Source: Paragonimus westermani (taxonomy: Eukaryota; Platyhelminthes; Trematoda; Plagiorchiida; Troglotrematidae). Taken from it: a stretch of 64,000 nt of DNA. A program made the translations under genes and the position numbers. Below the pieces are notes generated by a model. The model was given only the letters and a program-made list of their open reading frames with translations. It ran no database searches and had not been told where the DNA came from. Shown piece by piece: positions 1 to 10,518 of the stretch. Numbering within the stretch: the first letter of the stretch is position 1; each line of letters opens with the position of its first letter. The DNA lies in NCBI GenBank assembly GCA_008508345.1, contig QNGE01000914.1, positions 62,001 through 126,000 on the forward strand, given 5' to 3'.

Positions 1-756
1 AAAATCGCCCGCTAGTATGATGATGTCTGAGTGTTTAGACTGCCTCAGAAGGTCAACGAGGGCGTCATAGAACGCATCCTTGGTAGCATCCGGACAGCTG
101 TCCGTCGGAGCGTACGCCGATATAATGAATACACAACGCCTTTCTGATTTGCGTCGACAGACTTTTACCGACGTATTGAGTCTGACAGCGCACAAGCGAC
201 TGTTCACTGGGATCCAATCGAGCAAACATTGCTCTGCACGGGAACTCAGTGCGATTCCCACTCCAGCTCGACCGCGAGATTCAGCTTCGGCGTCACCAGA
301 AACCCTGAGACAGAAGCGCTTGGATCGACAGCTATCTAGAGGTGAGCTCAAATGGATAACTGTGCTAGAGTCGTAGACTCGCGTCTCCGACACACAGCAC
401 ACATCAAGCTCCAGACTTGAGAGAGTACTTGCCAGAGCAGCTTGCTGACCGATTTGTCGGAGAGTGCGGACATTGAAGGCGCCAATGTTTACCAGTTGTC
501 TTGGCCTCAGAAAACAATTATCGCCCGAAGGCACATGGAAGGCAGAAGAAATAAAGCCTAAAACAGTAGGAGAAAGTCGTGGTCGGTTAGTAATGTCACT
601 GTCGAGAGAACGATAACTTCTGATACTTCCTGGTCGTTTAAGCCGCGGAAGGGGGTTGACTTGAGGGACCCCACCCGGAGCCTCTGACTCGAAAGTCTGG
701 CCTGCGAGACAACAGGATATGGGGTTTTGGGGGGGACCCCAGTCGGAGCCAATGAC
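1..756 (-). CDS. RTE/SR2-like LINE polyprotein, N-terminal endonuclease part, cut by window edge
   Basis: Reading the minus strand from 756 to 1 gives 252 codons with no stop, in frame with the window edge. The first third is a proline- and serine-rich leader (contains QVNPLPRLKRPG). From about residue 88 it becomes an APE-type endonuclease: LVNIGAFNVRTLRQIG, then VCCVSETRV, the AYAPTDS segment, and IIILAGDF at the edge, which is the start of the GDFN motif. Such endonucleases nick target DNA to prime reverse transcription. No ATG was found at the start; the frame continues upstream beyond one TGA (757-759) to about 939, so the true start is open. Roughly nine in ten bases match the plus-strand copy at 41988-42306, but this copy lacks that copy's stops. 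The rest of the ORF (RT) should lie outside the window. Confidence 0.82.
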
Positions 757-939
757 TCAAGAGTCTGACTCACTTGGCAGTGAGGGGCTTGTCCAGCCCA
801 AGGGCGCAGGGAATAAAGCAATAATGTCTGATTCTGAACACTGCTGCGCGCAGCGGATGTACTCGAAGCTACATCGGGCTTTTGAGAGATATTTGATGTT
901 TCTCGACCGTATTGGATATACGCCGGCGGTCACGGTCAA
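1..939 (-). mobile_element. RTE-like LINE, 5' part of copy 1
   Basis: The element enters from the left window edge with its 5' side to the right. Codons continue in the same frame from 939 to 757, ending ...SESDS, then TGA, then VIGSDWG. The TGA may be a TGG changed to a stop. The 5' terminus could not be placed, and 939 is only the limit of the open frame. Confidence 0.6.
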
Positions 940-1224
940 CCGTTGGGCGATCGGGATTCTCTTTGTTTGAGGGTACCTTTTCTAACCCCCTTCTTCCTGA
1001 TATGGAAGACAGCAGTGCCGCAACTATAAAAATAGTTCTGCTGTATGTCCATAGGATCGTGTCTCGCTACCTAAGCACTCTTACGAGTGAAACTGTTTTC
1101 CGTTCGATCGCTCTCCTTTGACCTGTCGGAAAAAATTGTACGTGGAAGGACCGAAGTTCTAGTCAGCATAACCCGTCAGATCAGAACAGTGCACAAGCTC
1201 GACCAACACGTTAAGGTAGCAGTG
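940..1224. other. no recognisable feature
   Basis: Short unrelated ORFs only. It may contain the 5' end of the LINE to its left or the leader/LTR of the gypsy relic to its right, but no terminal repeat was found. Confidence 0.4.
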
Positions 1225-1750
1225 TAAGTCAGTTAAGCTGTAGGAACCTTGGGCTGTGGTTTGCATAGGTAGAAGTCAACGATCACCTTCGGTGAATCCA
1301 GTTACGGCGTAATATATGTGGTTACGTCGTCCCATATACCCGAGGCCGTGGCTTTGAACGTTGCAGATATAATTTACGGGCTTCCGGCTCAGAATTATTA
1401 GGGTAATTAGATCAGGCATTATTAACAGGACGGCAACCTCTGACGAGGACAACCTTCGCATGTTCCTTTCTGATGTTGAACTGGGAGGTCGCAAGTCCTC
1501 AAATTAGTTTGTCAGATGACTGCGATGTCGCACATGCAGACTGTCAACGAACCGGTGTTGTATACTATGTGGTTTCAGAACCTCAAACGTGAGCTCCTTC
1601 ACAAAATGGCCTTCTTGTGGAAGGAGACACTGTTGACTGGACCAAGTGATCACGTACAACACAATGATGCTCCTCAGCAAGTTGCCCAGTTGCAAGCGCC
1701 ATGCAGCTGCGACATCCTTCAACAGGATGTTTCAAATTTTGGGGAGTAGT
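1225..1750 (+). pseudogene. gag remnant (gypsy, CsRn1-like)
   Basis: Translated fragments in shifting frames track the intact Gag at 54 kb: NLGLWFA-stop-VE (about 1241-1280), IPEAVALNVADIIYGLP, then TATSDEDNLRMFLSDVELG, and TVNEPVLYTMWFQNL. The matching segments in the intact protein are DPRLWFAQVEAIF, LPEQVATEVADLIYTRP, TAATDEQNLRKLLAGVELG and TVNEPILRELWHKNL. At least four stops interrupt it. Gag would form the capsid of the retrotransposon particle. The C-terminal zinc-binding region is not recognisable. Confidence 0.75.
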
Positions 1751-2034
1751 TTTTACAAACGTCGTTGCACCTAGTCACTTTAACCAACCTGTTGGTAGAT
1801 AAATGGCCACCGGCGCGATCAGACTTTTGCTCACGAGGTAAGTCGCACATATGACTGTTCGATAGGAGTGTTTGTTATCACCACCGTCGGGTTGGTATGC
1901 GTGCTCGCCGTTGCACTCAGCCTTGTTCCTCCCTGAATGATGAAACTCACACGGAAAACTACCGAGCCAGTCAATGATGACAAACGTTGCCACTGGTCCA
2001 TACTAGTGTTGCCTGGTTTGTTTATTCCACAGTT

Positions 2035-2122
2035 CGAAGTTCCTCATTTCTTCACTGATACGACCGCCGACGTTAGTGTTATTCCACTAACTGGCGATAA
2101 ACATAACCTTAAACCGATGTAG
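2035..2122 (+). pseudogene. aspartic protease remnant of the gypsy relic
   Basis: The translation FEVPHFFTDTTADVSVIP resembles the active-site region of gypsy proteases, usually F-L-V-D-T-G-A-x-x-S-V-I-P. The catalytic Asp is kept but DTGA has become DTTA, so the enzyme would be dead. It lies between gag and RT, as expected. Confidence 0.65.
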
Positions 2123-2169
2123 TATACGCAGTTTCGCAACACTGATTCGACAGTTTCCAAGCCTTATCA

Positions 2170-2760
2170 ATCTATCGGGCTCATTTTCACAAGTAAAATA
2201 CGAAGTTTTCTATCAATATTAACACCAAGGTACCATCTGCCGTCACACGCCTCTGGCAGTTATCACCAAAGAAACATGAAATTACCAAGACTGAATTCCG
2301 TATTACTCAACTTCTCCCCAGTAGTCCGTGGGCCTCACGGTAATGAAAACCTCACCCAGCAACTGGCGTCCGTGCAGTGATTAACGTGCTGAGAAACGCC
2401 ACCGCTCCTTGTAGGTATCCAATTCTTCAAATTCACAATTTTTCGTCGATCTATAAGGTATGACCATTTTTCAAAAGCTTGGTTTAGTTCGGACATATCG
2501 CCGTATCACCGTGATCTCAGAAAAAGTAACGAAGTCAGCTATCACCATCTCATTTGTAACGTGTGAGTTTGTCCTCAAGCCATTTGGTTTGCGAAATGAG
2601 GCTTGGACCTTCCAGAGGCTCACGAATTAAGTCCTCCGTGATCTGCTCTTTGTCTATATCGACATTCCCGTAGTGAGCTAGGAGTCATGGAAACACACGT
2701 CACACCTCCGTATAGTTTCCGAACTATTCTATCAGTGCACTATAACCATAAACCCGATGA
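2170..2760 (+). pseudogene. gypsy reverse transcriptase remnant
   Basis: Recognisable blocks are VINVLRNATAPCRYPILQIH (about 2379), corresponding to the R-x-L-N-x-A-T-x-P-x-x-Y-P-I motif, then KPFGLRNEAWTFQRL (about 2578), then FVYIDI at 2649-2666. The last is the catalytic YIDD with its second Asp changed to Ile. Stops and frameshifts separate the blocks. GYRIIPDG further on (about 2797) fits the connection towards RNase H. Confidence 0.78.
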
Positions 2761-3014
2761 AGTGTGTTTTCAGCGTGCACTCCACAGAGATTTTGGGGTA
2801 TCGAATCATACCTGATGGCAGTGACCAGAGAAAATCGCTACTCTCAAAGATTACTCAACAACAAAGTCTTATAAAAGATTTCGTCGGCTTGTAGGTATTG
2901 TAAATTGTTATTGTCGTTTTATCCGCACTGTTCAAATTCTTTGAAACCCCTAAGATTTGTTAACGGGAAACACCAAACATCTCGTTTTACCGCTCCTGGC
3001 TTAAGCTGCATTTC

Positions 3015-3275
3015 TCGCAACCAAAGCGGTGCTACCGCAAGTGACGGCCCTGGCACACATGCGTGTAGATGATGGTTCGACAACCACTTTGCACACCAGT
3101 GCGTCCCAGTCAGCCGTGGGCGCGGCTCTGCAGCAGACTGTGAACAGTCAATACCATACTTTAAAGTTTTTTACCGTACGTTTCAGCAAACGCAAACGCC
3201 TCATAGTACCTTCAACAGCAAGTTGCTGGCTCTCCATCTCCCCAACAAACACCGTCGTAACGTATTGAAAAGTAA
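3015..3275 (+). pseudogene. gypsy RNase H remnant
   Basis: An open stretch of about 79 codons reads TALAHMRVDDGST, then LHTSASQSAVGAALQQ, then LKFFTVRFSKRKR and CWLSISPTNT. It matches the RNase H start of gypsy Pol (typically TDAS-x-x-A-x-GAVLQQ). The first catalytic Asp of TDAS is lost (HTSAS). Confidence 0.75.
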
Positions 3276-3639
3276 GCGTGTTACTGTTCCCAAAAATCTC
3301 AAACCACATTCATCTTTGCAACGCCAACCCCGACCGCCATTCGCCTTTGGGAATGCGACAGGTGAACAACAAGCACACAATATATCATGGGAGATAAGGG
3401 CGCGGCTGTCGACACCTTATCCAGAGTTACCTTAAGCGGCATGCACTGAAGTGACACCGTCAACTTGAAAAAACTAACACGAGAACAAGACGACGATCTG
3501 TAGTTGTAGCAGGGCCAAACGTCTTCTCCGCTCAAGCTTCAGAAGATACTTCCAGTCAACTGCGAAGTCACAACCATATGCGATACTAAAATAGTCAGTT
3601 TTCGTCCAACTGTGCCAATGGACTCCAGACGCTGTTTTT

Positions 3640-4480
3640 AACAGTCTCCACCGTGTGTCGCATCTTAGCATTCATGAAACTGTCAAGCTGACTTCAAACC
3701 GATTTGTATGGCTGAATATGCATAAAGACACTCGAGAATGAGCAAGAACTTGTATTGACTGTCAACACAGCAAAGTCCACCGGCATTCGTTCGCGTTTTG
3801 CCGGTACATCCTCTAGCTTTGATGCACATTTCTGTAATGTTCACGTTGAAATGGTGAAGCCGTTGCCGGACCCAGAAGGCTTACGATATAATTTGACATG
3901 CGTTGACCGCTTCACCAGATGACCAGTGACAGAGCCTCTCAAAAGGAATGCTGAAACAGTCGTGTCGGCGTTCGTGGATGGGTGGGTCTGAAACTGTGCT
4001 GTTTCAAAGATTGTAACCGACAATAAAGACACACAGTTTCAATCGGCGCTATTCGGGAATTTCAACCAGCTGCTCGGAGTCGACCATATCAAAACCACAT
4101 GACATTAGGTGGCGTGTGGCCTGGTCGAACGTCTACATTGTTAACTGAAAGCCGCTTTAAAATCCCGGCTAGGTCCTTAGTATTGGGCTGATCACTGACC
4201 TCTTGTCATGCTGGGAGTTCGGTCAACTTTTAAAGAAGACATCGGCTGCGGGAACGTGAATTAAGTTACTATGAAACACTTCGCCCGCCCGGTGAACTGT
4301 TCTGTGAGTCGAACGCTGGCCAAACTAGTTTTGACGTTACTACCTCCGTGCAACAGTCGGAACCATCTATGGGGAAAATCCAACCTCGGCCTACCAGGAT
4401 CAACACTAAACATCAATAAAACCACTCCAGTGTGGATTTTTGCTATTTGTTTCTCACTTTACATTTCGCATCATTAGGGC
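3640..4480 (+). pseudogene. gypsy integrase remnant with HHCC finger
   Basis: The frame from about 3640 reads HRVSHLSIHETVKL, NRFVWLN, then RTCIDCQHSKVHRHSF. This is the HHCC zinc finger (H...HLSIH...CIDC) and the conserved CQRSKVHRH-type stretch of CsRn1-like integrases. The next part (NGEAVAGPRRLTI, about 3850) fits the catalytic core but is full of stops. The C-terminal tail may run to about 4660 (HVYRHEYMFKPSG). Confidence 0.72.
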
Positions 4481-4660
4481 CTGTGCCCAATCCGAAACTC
4501 CTGTTGATATTCCTGGCACACGTGTATCGGCATGAGTACATGTTCAAGCCGAGCGGTCAGACGGCCACAAGTTTGCAAAAAGCATTATGCCCAATGTTCC
4601 GTCACTTTCTTGAGCATCCTTCTGACATCCTTGAGGAGAGTTCTACAGGGTACTGCACAT

Positions 4661-5870
4661 AAATTCACATTCTGATTTATTTTTAAACCCAGCCTATGTC
4701 AGTTGTCTTTGTACAAAGTGAACACTTGTTTGTATTGGCTCGTCTCCTTTTATCCTTCTGCTCCGTCTGGGTTGGAATTGTTTATAGTAAGGTATTCGGT
4801 GACTGTCCTTTGAACCGACTGTGTGTTTGTGTTTTGTTAAAGGCTGGTCCCCTACAACTCACAAATTGCCATCGTTGTCAGCGATTCCAAATGAAACTCC
4901 TCGAGATATGTCTTATTAATAATAAGTAAATAAACTTCACAGCCTCGGAAAGAAACGTCATCAATGAACTGAAGCACTGATAAAATCGTAGAGTACTACC
5001 CCGTGTTTGCACACTGTCCGTTTATTCATTCAAAGCTGGCATCTGTTGCACATAGATTGTTTTTGTCGACACACTCGTTTTAAATCGACAGACTTATGAG
5101 AAACCTCACAAACCTACGACAGGAACAACATTTCTTTACTTATGAAATTAACAATCACTGGAACAACTTTCTGTTAGAGGTTGTCAGCCGCACTTCGAAG
5201 GGACCATTTTTGAGTGTTATAAGATTCTCACTCGATTGAGATATTAGACTAGTAATTTACTGTTTACGGTACTTGCTGTGGTTACCTACGGCGGTGTGAC
5301 ATCCTCTTTAAGATGACCCTCCTTCAGCTCAGCAGACGCTCGCTGGATATCGAGAGAGACAAACTGAATGAAGTCGGGTGAATTGAGCCTCCAGCTATGA
5401 ACCGTCAAACATGTCGCGGAATCAAACGCCCGCCCAATGAAAACTGCATGCATATTACATCAAATGAATTTTTACATTAGAGATGACAAGTAAATAAGTA
5501 GTTTGGCTTACTTCCAACCATTTCAAGCGTGTGTTTTCCGAAGGTGTAGACTGTAACATGCAGGTCAGCTGCTTTTACTCTGACTGCCCGTAGCACTTGC
5601 AGACCAACTCTAGGTCAATACGGAGACACTGGGTAACAGCGTCCTTTTGAAGTAGGGCTTCCAGTAACAATGCTGTGAAAGAAAACACGAAGAAGCATGA
5701 GTTAAAGGCCCAGTGAGCCACGCAAGCGACTTAGACGAACGAAAACCAAAACGTCGTCAACAACACAGCACCACACTTTGATACGCAACTCAAATTCATC
5801 CCGTGCGTGCTTGCTGGTGTTGACCGCAAGTTACACAAGTCTTGAAGTGCAAAGGGGTGGATGCGCCGAA
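4661..5870. other. no recognisable feature
   Basis: This lies between the gypsy relic and the foldback element. It might contain the decayed 3' LTR of the relic, but no matching 5' LTR exists in the window to prove it. Confidence 0.4.
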
Positions 5871-5872
5871 TA

Positions 5873-6464
5873 CCCTGCTAGCACAAATTAGGTATTCAGT
5901 TTAGGGGTGAATTAGGGCTAATTTCGGGAAAGTTTAGGGATGGAATCTTTCGATCAGCAGTGTTTTGGTTGCTCAGAATGTGTTTATTCGCTTGTGAGCC
6001 GGTATACGCCGTATTTATAGACTATATGAAGCAACTAACACAAACGAATTGCATCAAACTCCAGGAAGTTTTCGGTATGCGTATAAAGTAGTTTTCAGTC
6101 CGTTACACTTGTTAGAGTTGCGTTAGTGATTTTGTCCCAAATCCCTAACGAATCCCTAATTATATCCCTGATTAATCCCAAGATCATCTAGGGGTTTGTT
6201 AGATATTTGGGACAAAATCACTAACGCAACCCTAACAAGTGTAACGGGCTGAAAACAACTTTATACGCAAACCGAAAACTTCCTGCAGTTCCTTTGTTTT
6301 AGTTGCTTCATATATTCTATAAATAAGGCGAATAATGGCTCACAGGCGAATAGACACATTCTCAGCAACCAAAACACTGTTGATCGGAAGATTCCATCCT
6401 TAAAATTTCCCGAAATTAGCGCTAATTCAACCCTAAACTAAATCCTTAACTGGTGCTAGCAAGG
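5873..6464. mobile_element. foldback MITE with ~275-bp inverted arms and TA target duplication
   Basis: The two halves are inverted copies. The left arm (about 5873-6157) starts CCCTGCTAGCAC; the right arm (about 6191-6464), read on the minus strand, starts CCTTGCTAGCAC. They stay aligned through matching segments such as TTTTGGTTGCT, ATGAAGCAACTAA, GTTACACTTGTTAG and GATTTTGTCCCAAAT, with a loop of roughly 30 bp. TA dinucleotides at 5871-5872 and 6465-6466 look like the target duplication, which would fit Tc1/mariner-type mobilisation. It has no coding capacity. The arms differ at perhaps one base in eight, so it is not very recent. Confidence 0.85.
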
Positions 6465-6865
6465 TAACAGCGTTTCTCTGAAGAACACCGGCACAGCAGG
6501 AATCTGAAATGGTGGAAACAACCGGCAAGCATGAGCCAAAGGTCAAGTAATTCATGCACACAACTCACACAGTCGAAACGAAAGGCGGGGTTGGTGACAC
6601 GAAAGCGAGGTGCGCTACAAAACCAATATTTAAAAAGCCGGGCATAACAAACGATGAACTTCAGAAAATTTAACCTTGAAATTCACGTAACGTTAACTGT
6701 AAAACGCATTCAAGGTTAACAATAGCACGAACAGTGAAGCTGAATCGTGCGACAGAGCGTGCCGCTGTGTTGATAACGAAATTTCAGTGTTCTTTTGACC
6801 TATAGGATTTCTAGTTCACGAATGTTCGCGCATTTACACGAAGTGCTTTGAGCTCAATTATATTT
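6465..6865. other. no recognisable feature
   Basis: Flanking sequence between the MITE and the 3' end of LINE copy A. Nothing recognised on either strand. Confidence 0.4.
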
Positions 6866-7054
6866 CAGCGATCGATGTGCGGGTTCGAGACAACGATCCA
6901 AGGTTCCCTGATGCAGTCGGTTTTCTTTGCCTAATGTCAGCAAGCGTCTGTTGATATGAAAGGCGATCATTGAAAACAGGGTGTAGCACCGCTCTTGGGG
7001 ATTACAGTGAATACCAAGAACAATGTAAGATCACCCATATAATGCAATTTCAGG

Positions 7055-10000
7055 TCATTGACAATCAAGCAAAGCTTCAAAACGATCCCTTGAAGCGCTG
7101 CTGACGACCTTAGAAGGAAGGCTGTTCCAATAGTTAATAGCCCTGTGAGAAAAGAACTGCTGCCTAAGAAAGGTCCGAGGACGAAGCTTGAAAAGCTTCC
7201 TATTATGTCCTCGCCGGCCGTCACCATTCGCTTCAGTGAAGAACTGTTCTACGAGACCTACTCTAAAGAAGAAGTGTGTGAGTATTTAATCACTGCGGAG
7301 TCTACGAAATTCAAGTGGGTACAGGTCAAGAATTTCAAGGCGAGACTCGTGAGTAACATTACTCAGGCCCGCGACCATCTTGGTAGCCGCGCGCTGGACA
7401 CGCTCAACAGATAATATGTCTCCCTTCAGGCCGCTATACCCGACCTCATTGTCATACTCGAGGAGCGGTCGTATATAAATCCCGTTGAGCTTTCTTGTCT
7501 ATGCAACGGAAAGTGCGCCTAATCATCATAAGAGCGGCAAATCTCTTTTTTGTCGCCATCTCATGGTGATACGTGGAGGACAAGTTAGACGACAACCAGA
7601 TGCCCAAATCTTTCTTCAGATCGATTCTCATAATATCTACTGTGCTAAATGCGCTATGAATCATGAAAGCATTGCCAGAATCTCCACCGAGTGACATGTG
7701 AGCACAAATTATTGTCATTTGGTGGAAGACTCCAATCGTCCGACCAGCGCTTGATCGCGTCAAGATCAATTTGTAGTGCACTGGGATCAGTGGCATTCCA
7801 GATTTTTCGGTCGTCTGCGTATAAGAGGACGCTGCCAGAAATATTGCTTGGAAGGTCGTTGATGTAAATGAGGAATAACAAAGCACCTAGCACTGACCCT
7901 TGGAGAACGTCCTCAGAAATGAAAGAGGGAGACGAGAGGTCTGATCCGGTCTTAACTGTAAAAGTTCTGTTATCAAGAAAAGAGGCAATCCAGCGGAGAC
8001 CCTCTCCTTGAATACCGTAGGCTTCCAGTTTGTGCCTCAGGGGGCCATGTGGGACACGGTCAAAAGCCTTGGCGAAATCAAAGAAGATAGCATCAAAGAT
8101 GAGGCCATTGTCTTTGGCCTCCGTCAGACTATTCATGAAAATAAGCATGTTTGTTATGCATAACCGAATAAGAAGGAAGCCATGCTGGGTGGAAGAAAAG
8201 ATTATTTGATAAGCAGTGATTGAGTATGGCGCGCTTTAGTAGGCGCTCCATTATTTTGCACGGGATGCTAGCGAGGCTGGTTGGCCGACAGCTAGCCGGA
8301 GAGTGCCGGTCACCTACTTTAAATGTGGGTGTGACCGTCGCCTCTTTCCATGCGCTAGGGAGGATGCTAGTCCGGAGTGTTTGCTTAAGCATTTTATAAA
8401 AAGGCTCGGCTAGACTAACAGCTGCTTCCTTGAGTATTCTGGGATGGATCATGTCGGGACCCATTGCAATGTATTGATTAACCTTGAGCTGAAGGTATTC
8501 AACATCCAGCACGGAAAACTCAGCGGTCACGAATGGTTGCTCGAAGTTCTGCAGCGGTATTACTGGAGGCCAGCTTGGGGTGCTACGTTGTAGACTGACG
8601 AGAAATACTCTCTGAATAACTGGGCCACAGCTGGGGTTTTAAATGAAGTCTCCCATTTGGGCAGTCGTGAAGAAAGAGCTGAAGGTTTGTTCTTTCTTAG
8701 TCGTCTCATATGCTTAAATAAGAAGTTTCTGTTCCCGCGGGCTCTGGGGAGGATCTTCTCTTGTACGAGTTTGGTGTGTTCGCGGATTTCCATCCCACAC
8801 CTGTTTCGAACAATTTGGAACGCGCTGAGGTCCTCTGAGTTTCCTGTGAGCTCATGCCTCACGAATAAATGAGAACGGTCATCGAGAAGACGACGTATCC
8901 TGCGTGGAGGGGTTGGCTGATAAGAGAATGTGCACAGTTTGCGTGGTACAAATAAATCGTCCGCTTCCTGAATTACGCTTTGAAAACTTAGGTTTTTCCG
9001 GTCTATGGAGTCCAATTCAAGAAGAAGTGAACCTAGGCAGGTTCTCGGGCTGTTAAAATCTGTCTGATTAAAGTTTCGAACTGTGGACCTTTTTGCTGGT
9101 TGTTTTAACCAGTAACAGATAAGTTCAAAGGCTAACCGAGATTGGTCGCCGTGTCCAAGTTGCAGCTTGATGATCACTGTCCACCAGGTGGCCCTCGTTA
9201 GTAATGACTAAGTCGAGCAGAGAGGGAATGTGACCGGAACGATACCGCGTCTGGGCGGTGACATGCCGTGGCCACGCCTTCCGACGTTTTAGCGTCGATA
9301 AGGAAGTCGAGAATCCGCTTTCACAGTCCTGGTGAGAAACTAATATCCAGTTTATCTTGGGTGCATTAAAATCACCCATAATAAACAAATGAATAAAGCG
9401 TTGTAGGCCTAGGATGTTTTCCAGGCTCACCAGAAGGGTGTCGTCGTCGGGGACGTCTGATGAGGGTGAACGATAAATAACCCCCACTTGGAGTGAGTTT
9501 CGGCCACGCAGTGGTAGTCTAAGCCATAGAGCGTCGCATTTATCAGAGGACTAGAAGCCACTGATAACCGTGGGTGTCGGGAGACACTGCTGAATAAAAA
9601 TCGCAGAACCCCCATTCTCTTTCGGGTAGAGTCAGCCCGGTAAACTGGACACCCCAGGACGCTCAGTTCACTGTTACTGATATCACCTGTGAGCCAGGTC
9701 TCGTGAAGGCAAAAATGTGCGGCTGGGTGCCATGAGTTAACTGTCTGATTTCCGGTAATTCATCAAACAGACTCAGACAGTTCGTATACATGCATCTAGA
9801 ATCTAATTCCTCGCTGGATTTCGCGAGAAAATAAAAAGGATGGTGTGAGGAAGAACTTCGGAAAGAAGGCCTAGAGGGTGGTGGGGTTGGACTCGGTCTG
9901 TTCTTCCGAATTGTTCTGACGGCCCTCCTTCGAGGCTGTAGGCGCAACATTACCGCCTGTGCGTAGGTCAGCGACCCTACCGGGTGCTTGCTCAACATTC

Positions 10001-10076
10001 TTGGCGTCACAGCTTGCGGCCTCTGCGCCCCTGTCAAATTCCGTTGCTTAGGAGGTGTTTGGAAGTTTTCACCCAC
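7055..10076 (-). pseudogene. CR1-like LINE ORF2 of copy A (endonuclease, linker, RT), frameshifted
   Basis: Same domains and breaks as in copy B. The endonuclease start (YTNCLSLFDELPEI) lies in 9663-10076 and its GDFNAPKINW core in 9125-9487. The linker is 8560-9177. The RT blocks are PDMIHPRILKEA and SCRPTSLASIPCKIMERLL in 8129-8530, then FFDFAKAFDRVPH, LQGSVLGALLFLIYINDLP and YADD (7810-7821) in 7654-8148. A C-terminal part KDLGIWLSSNLS is in 7452-7886, and WNSLPSKVVSS precedes the stop at 7055-7057. The stretches lie in different frames, so no functional ORF2 can be read. Against copy B I saw one substitution in the 3' UTR and none in the translated blocks compared. Confidence 0.85.
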
Positions 10077-10518
10077 GGAAAATTTGACTTCTTCGTTTGT
10101 TGGGTGGGGGGGTTGGAAGACAGCAATGGGAGCTGCGCTATGGAGCTACTGAAGGAAGCGTTTGTAGGGGTGGGCCGAATCGCTGTTTTTTGAGTTGCAG
10201 GGGCTGACCATTGCAGGCTTCTTCCGTCCCAAATCCTTGGGAGAAAGAGTTTCTGCTGGGCAGTTCGGTGGGTTTCGGGGTGGGTAACTCTGAAGACGGT
10301 TTTTGCGCGGTGTCCGTACCATCAATACTCGTGTCTGTGCCTGGGGCGTCGGTCGTTGGAACGACCATGCAGACGGCACCTCCGCTTTTCACAACAGGCA
10401 CAGGCACGGGGTCTGTGGGGATACTTCGAGAGCAGAAACTACGACTTTAGTCTCCAGTCGTAGTTTCTGGTCTGCCGTGATTTGTGACTTAATCTTAGTC
10501 CGCTGTTGGCCTATCGCT

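Larger units (their letters stand above)
1225..4660 (+). mobile_element. decayed Ty3/gypsy (CsRn1/Boudicca-like) retrotransposon, near full-length coding order
   Basis: Fragments of gag, protease, reverse transcriptase, RNase H and integrase follow one another in the canonical Ty3/gypsy order on the plus strand, broken by many stops and frameshifts. The gag part resembles the intact Gag at 54119-54946 (LWFA..VE, then DxDNLRxxLxxVELG), which places both in one clade. No flanking LTRs or target duplication were recognised, so the outer limits are set by coding similarity only. The element cannot be active. Confidence 0.8.

Noticed and set aside
80..821. Plus-strand ORF at 80-376 and minus-strand ORF at 558-821
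   Set aside because: Both overlap the true RTE endonuclease frame (minus, 756 to 1) in other frames.
5880..6460. CCCTAA-like repeats suggesting telomeric DNA
   Set aside because: The motifs are irregular and lie within an inverted-repeat MITE; there is no tandem array.
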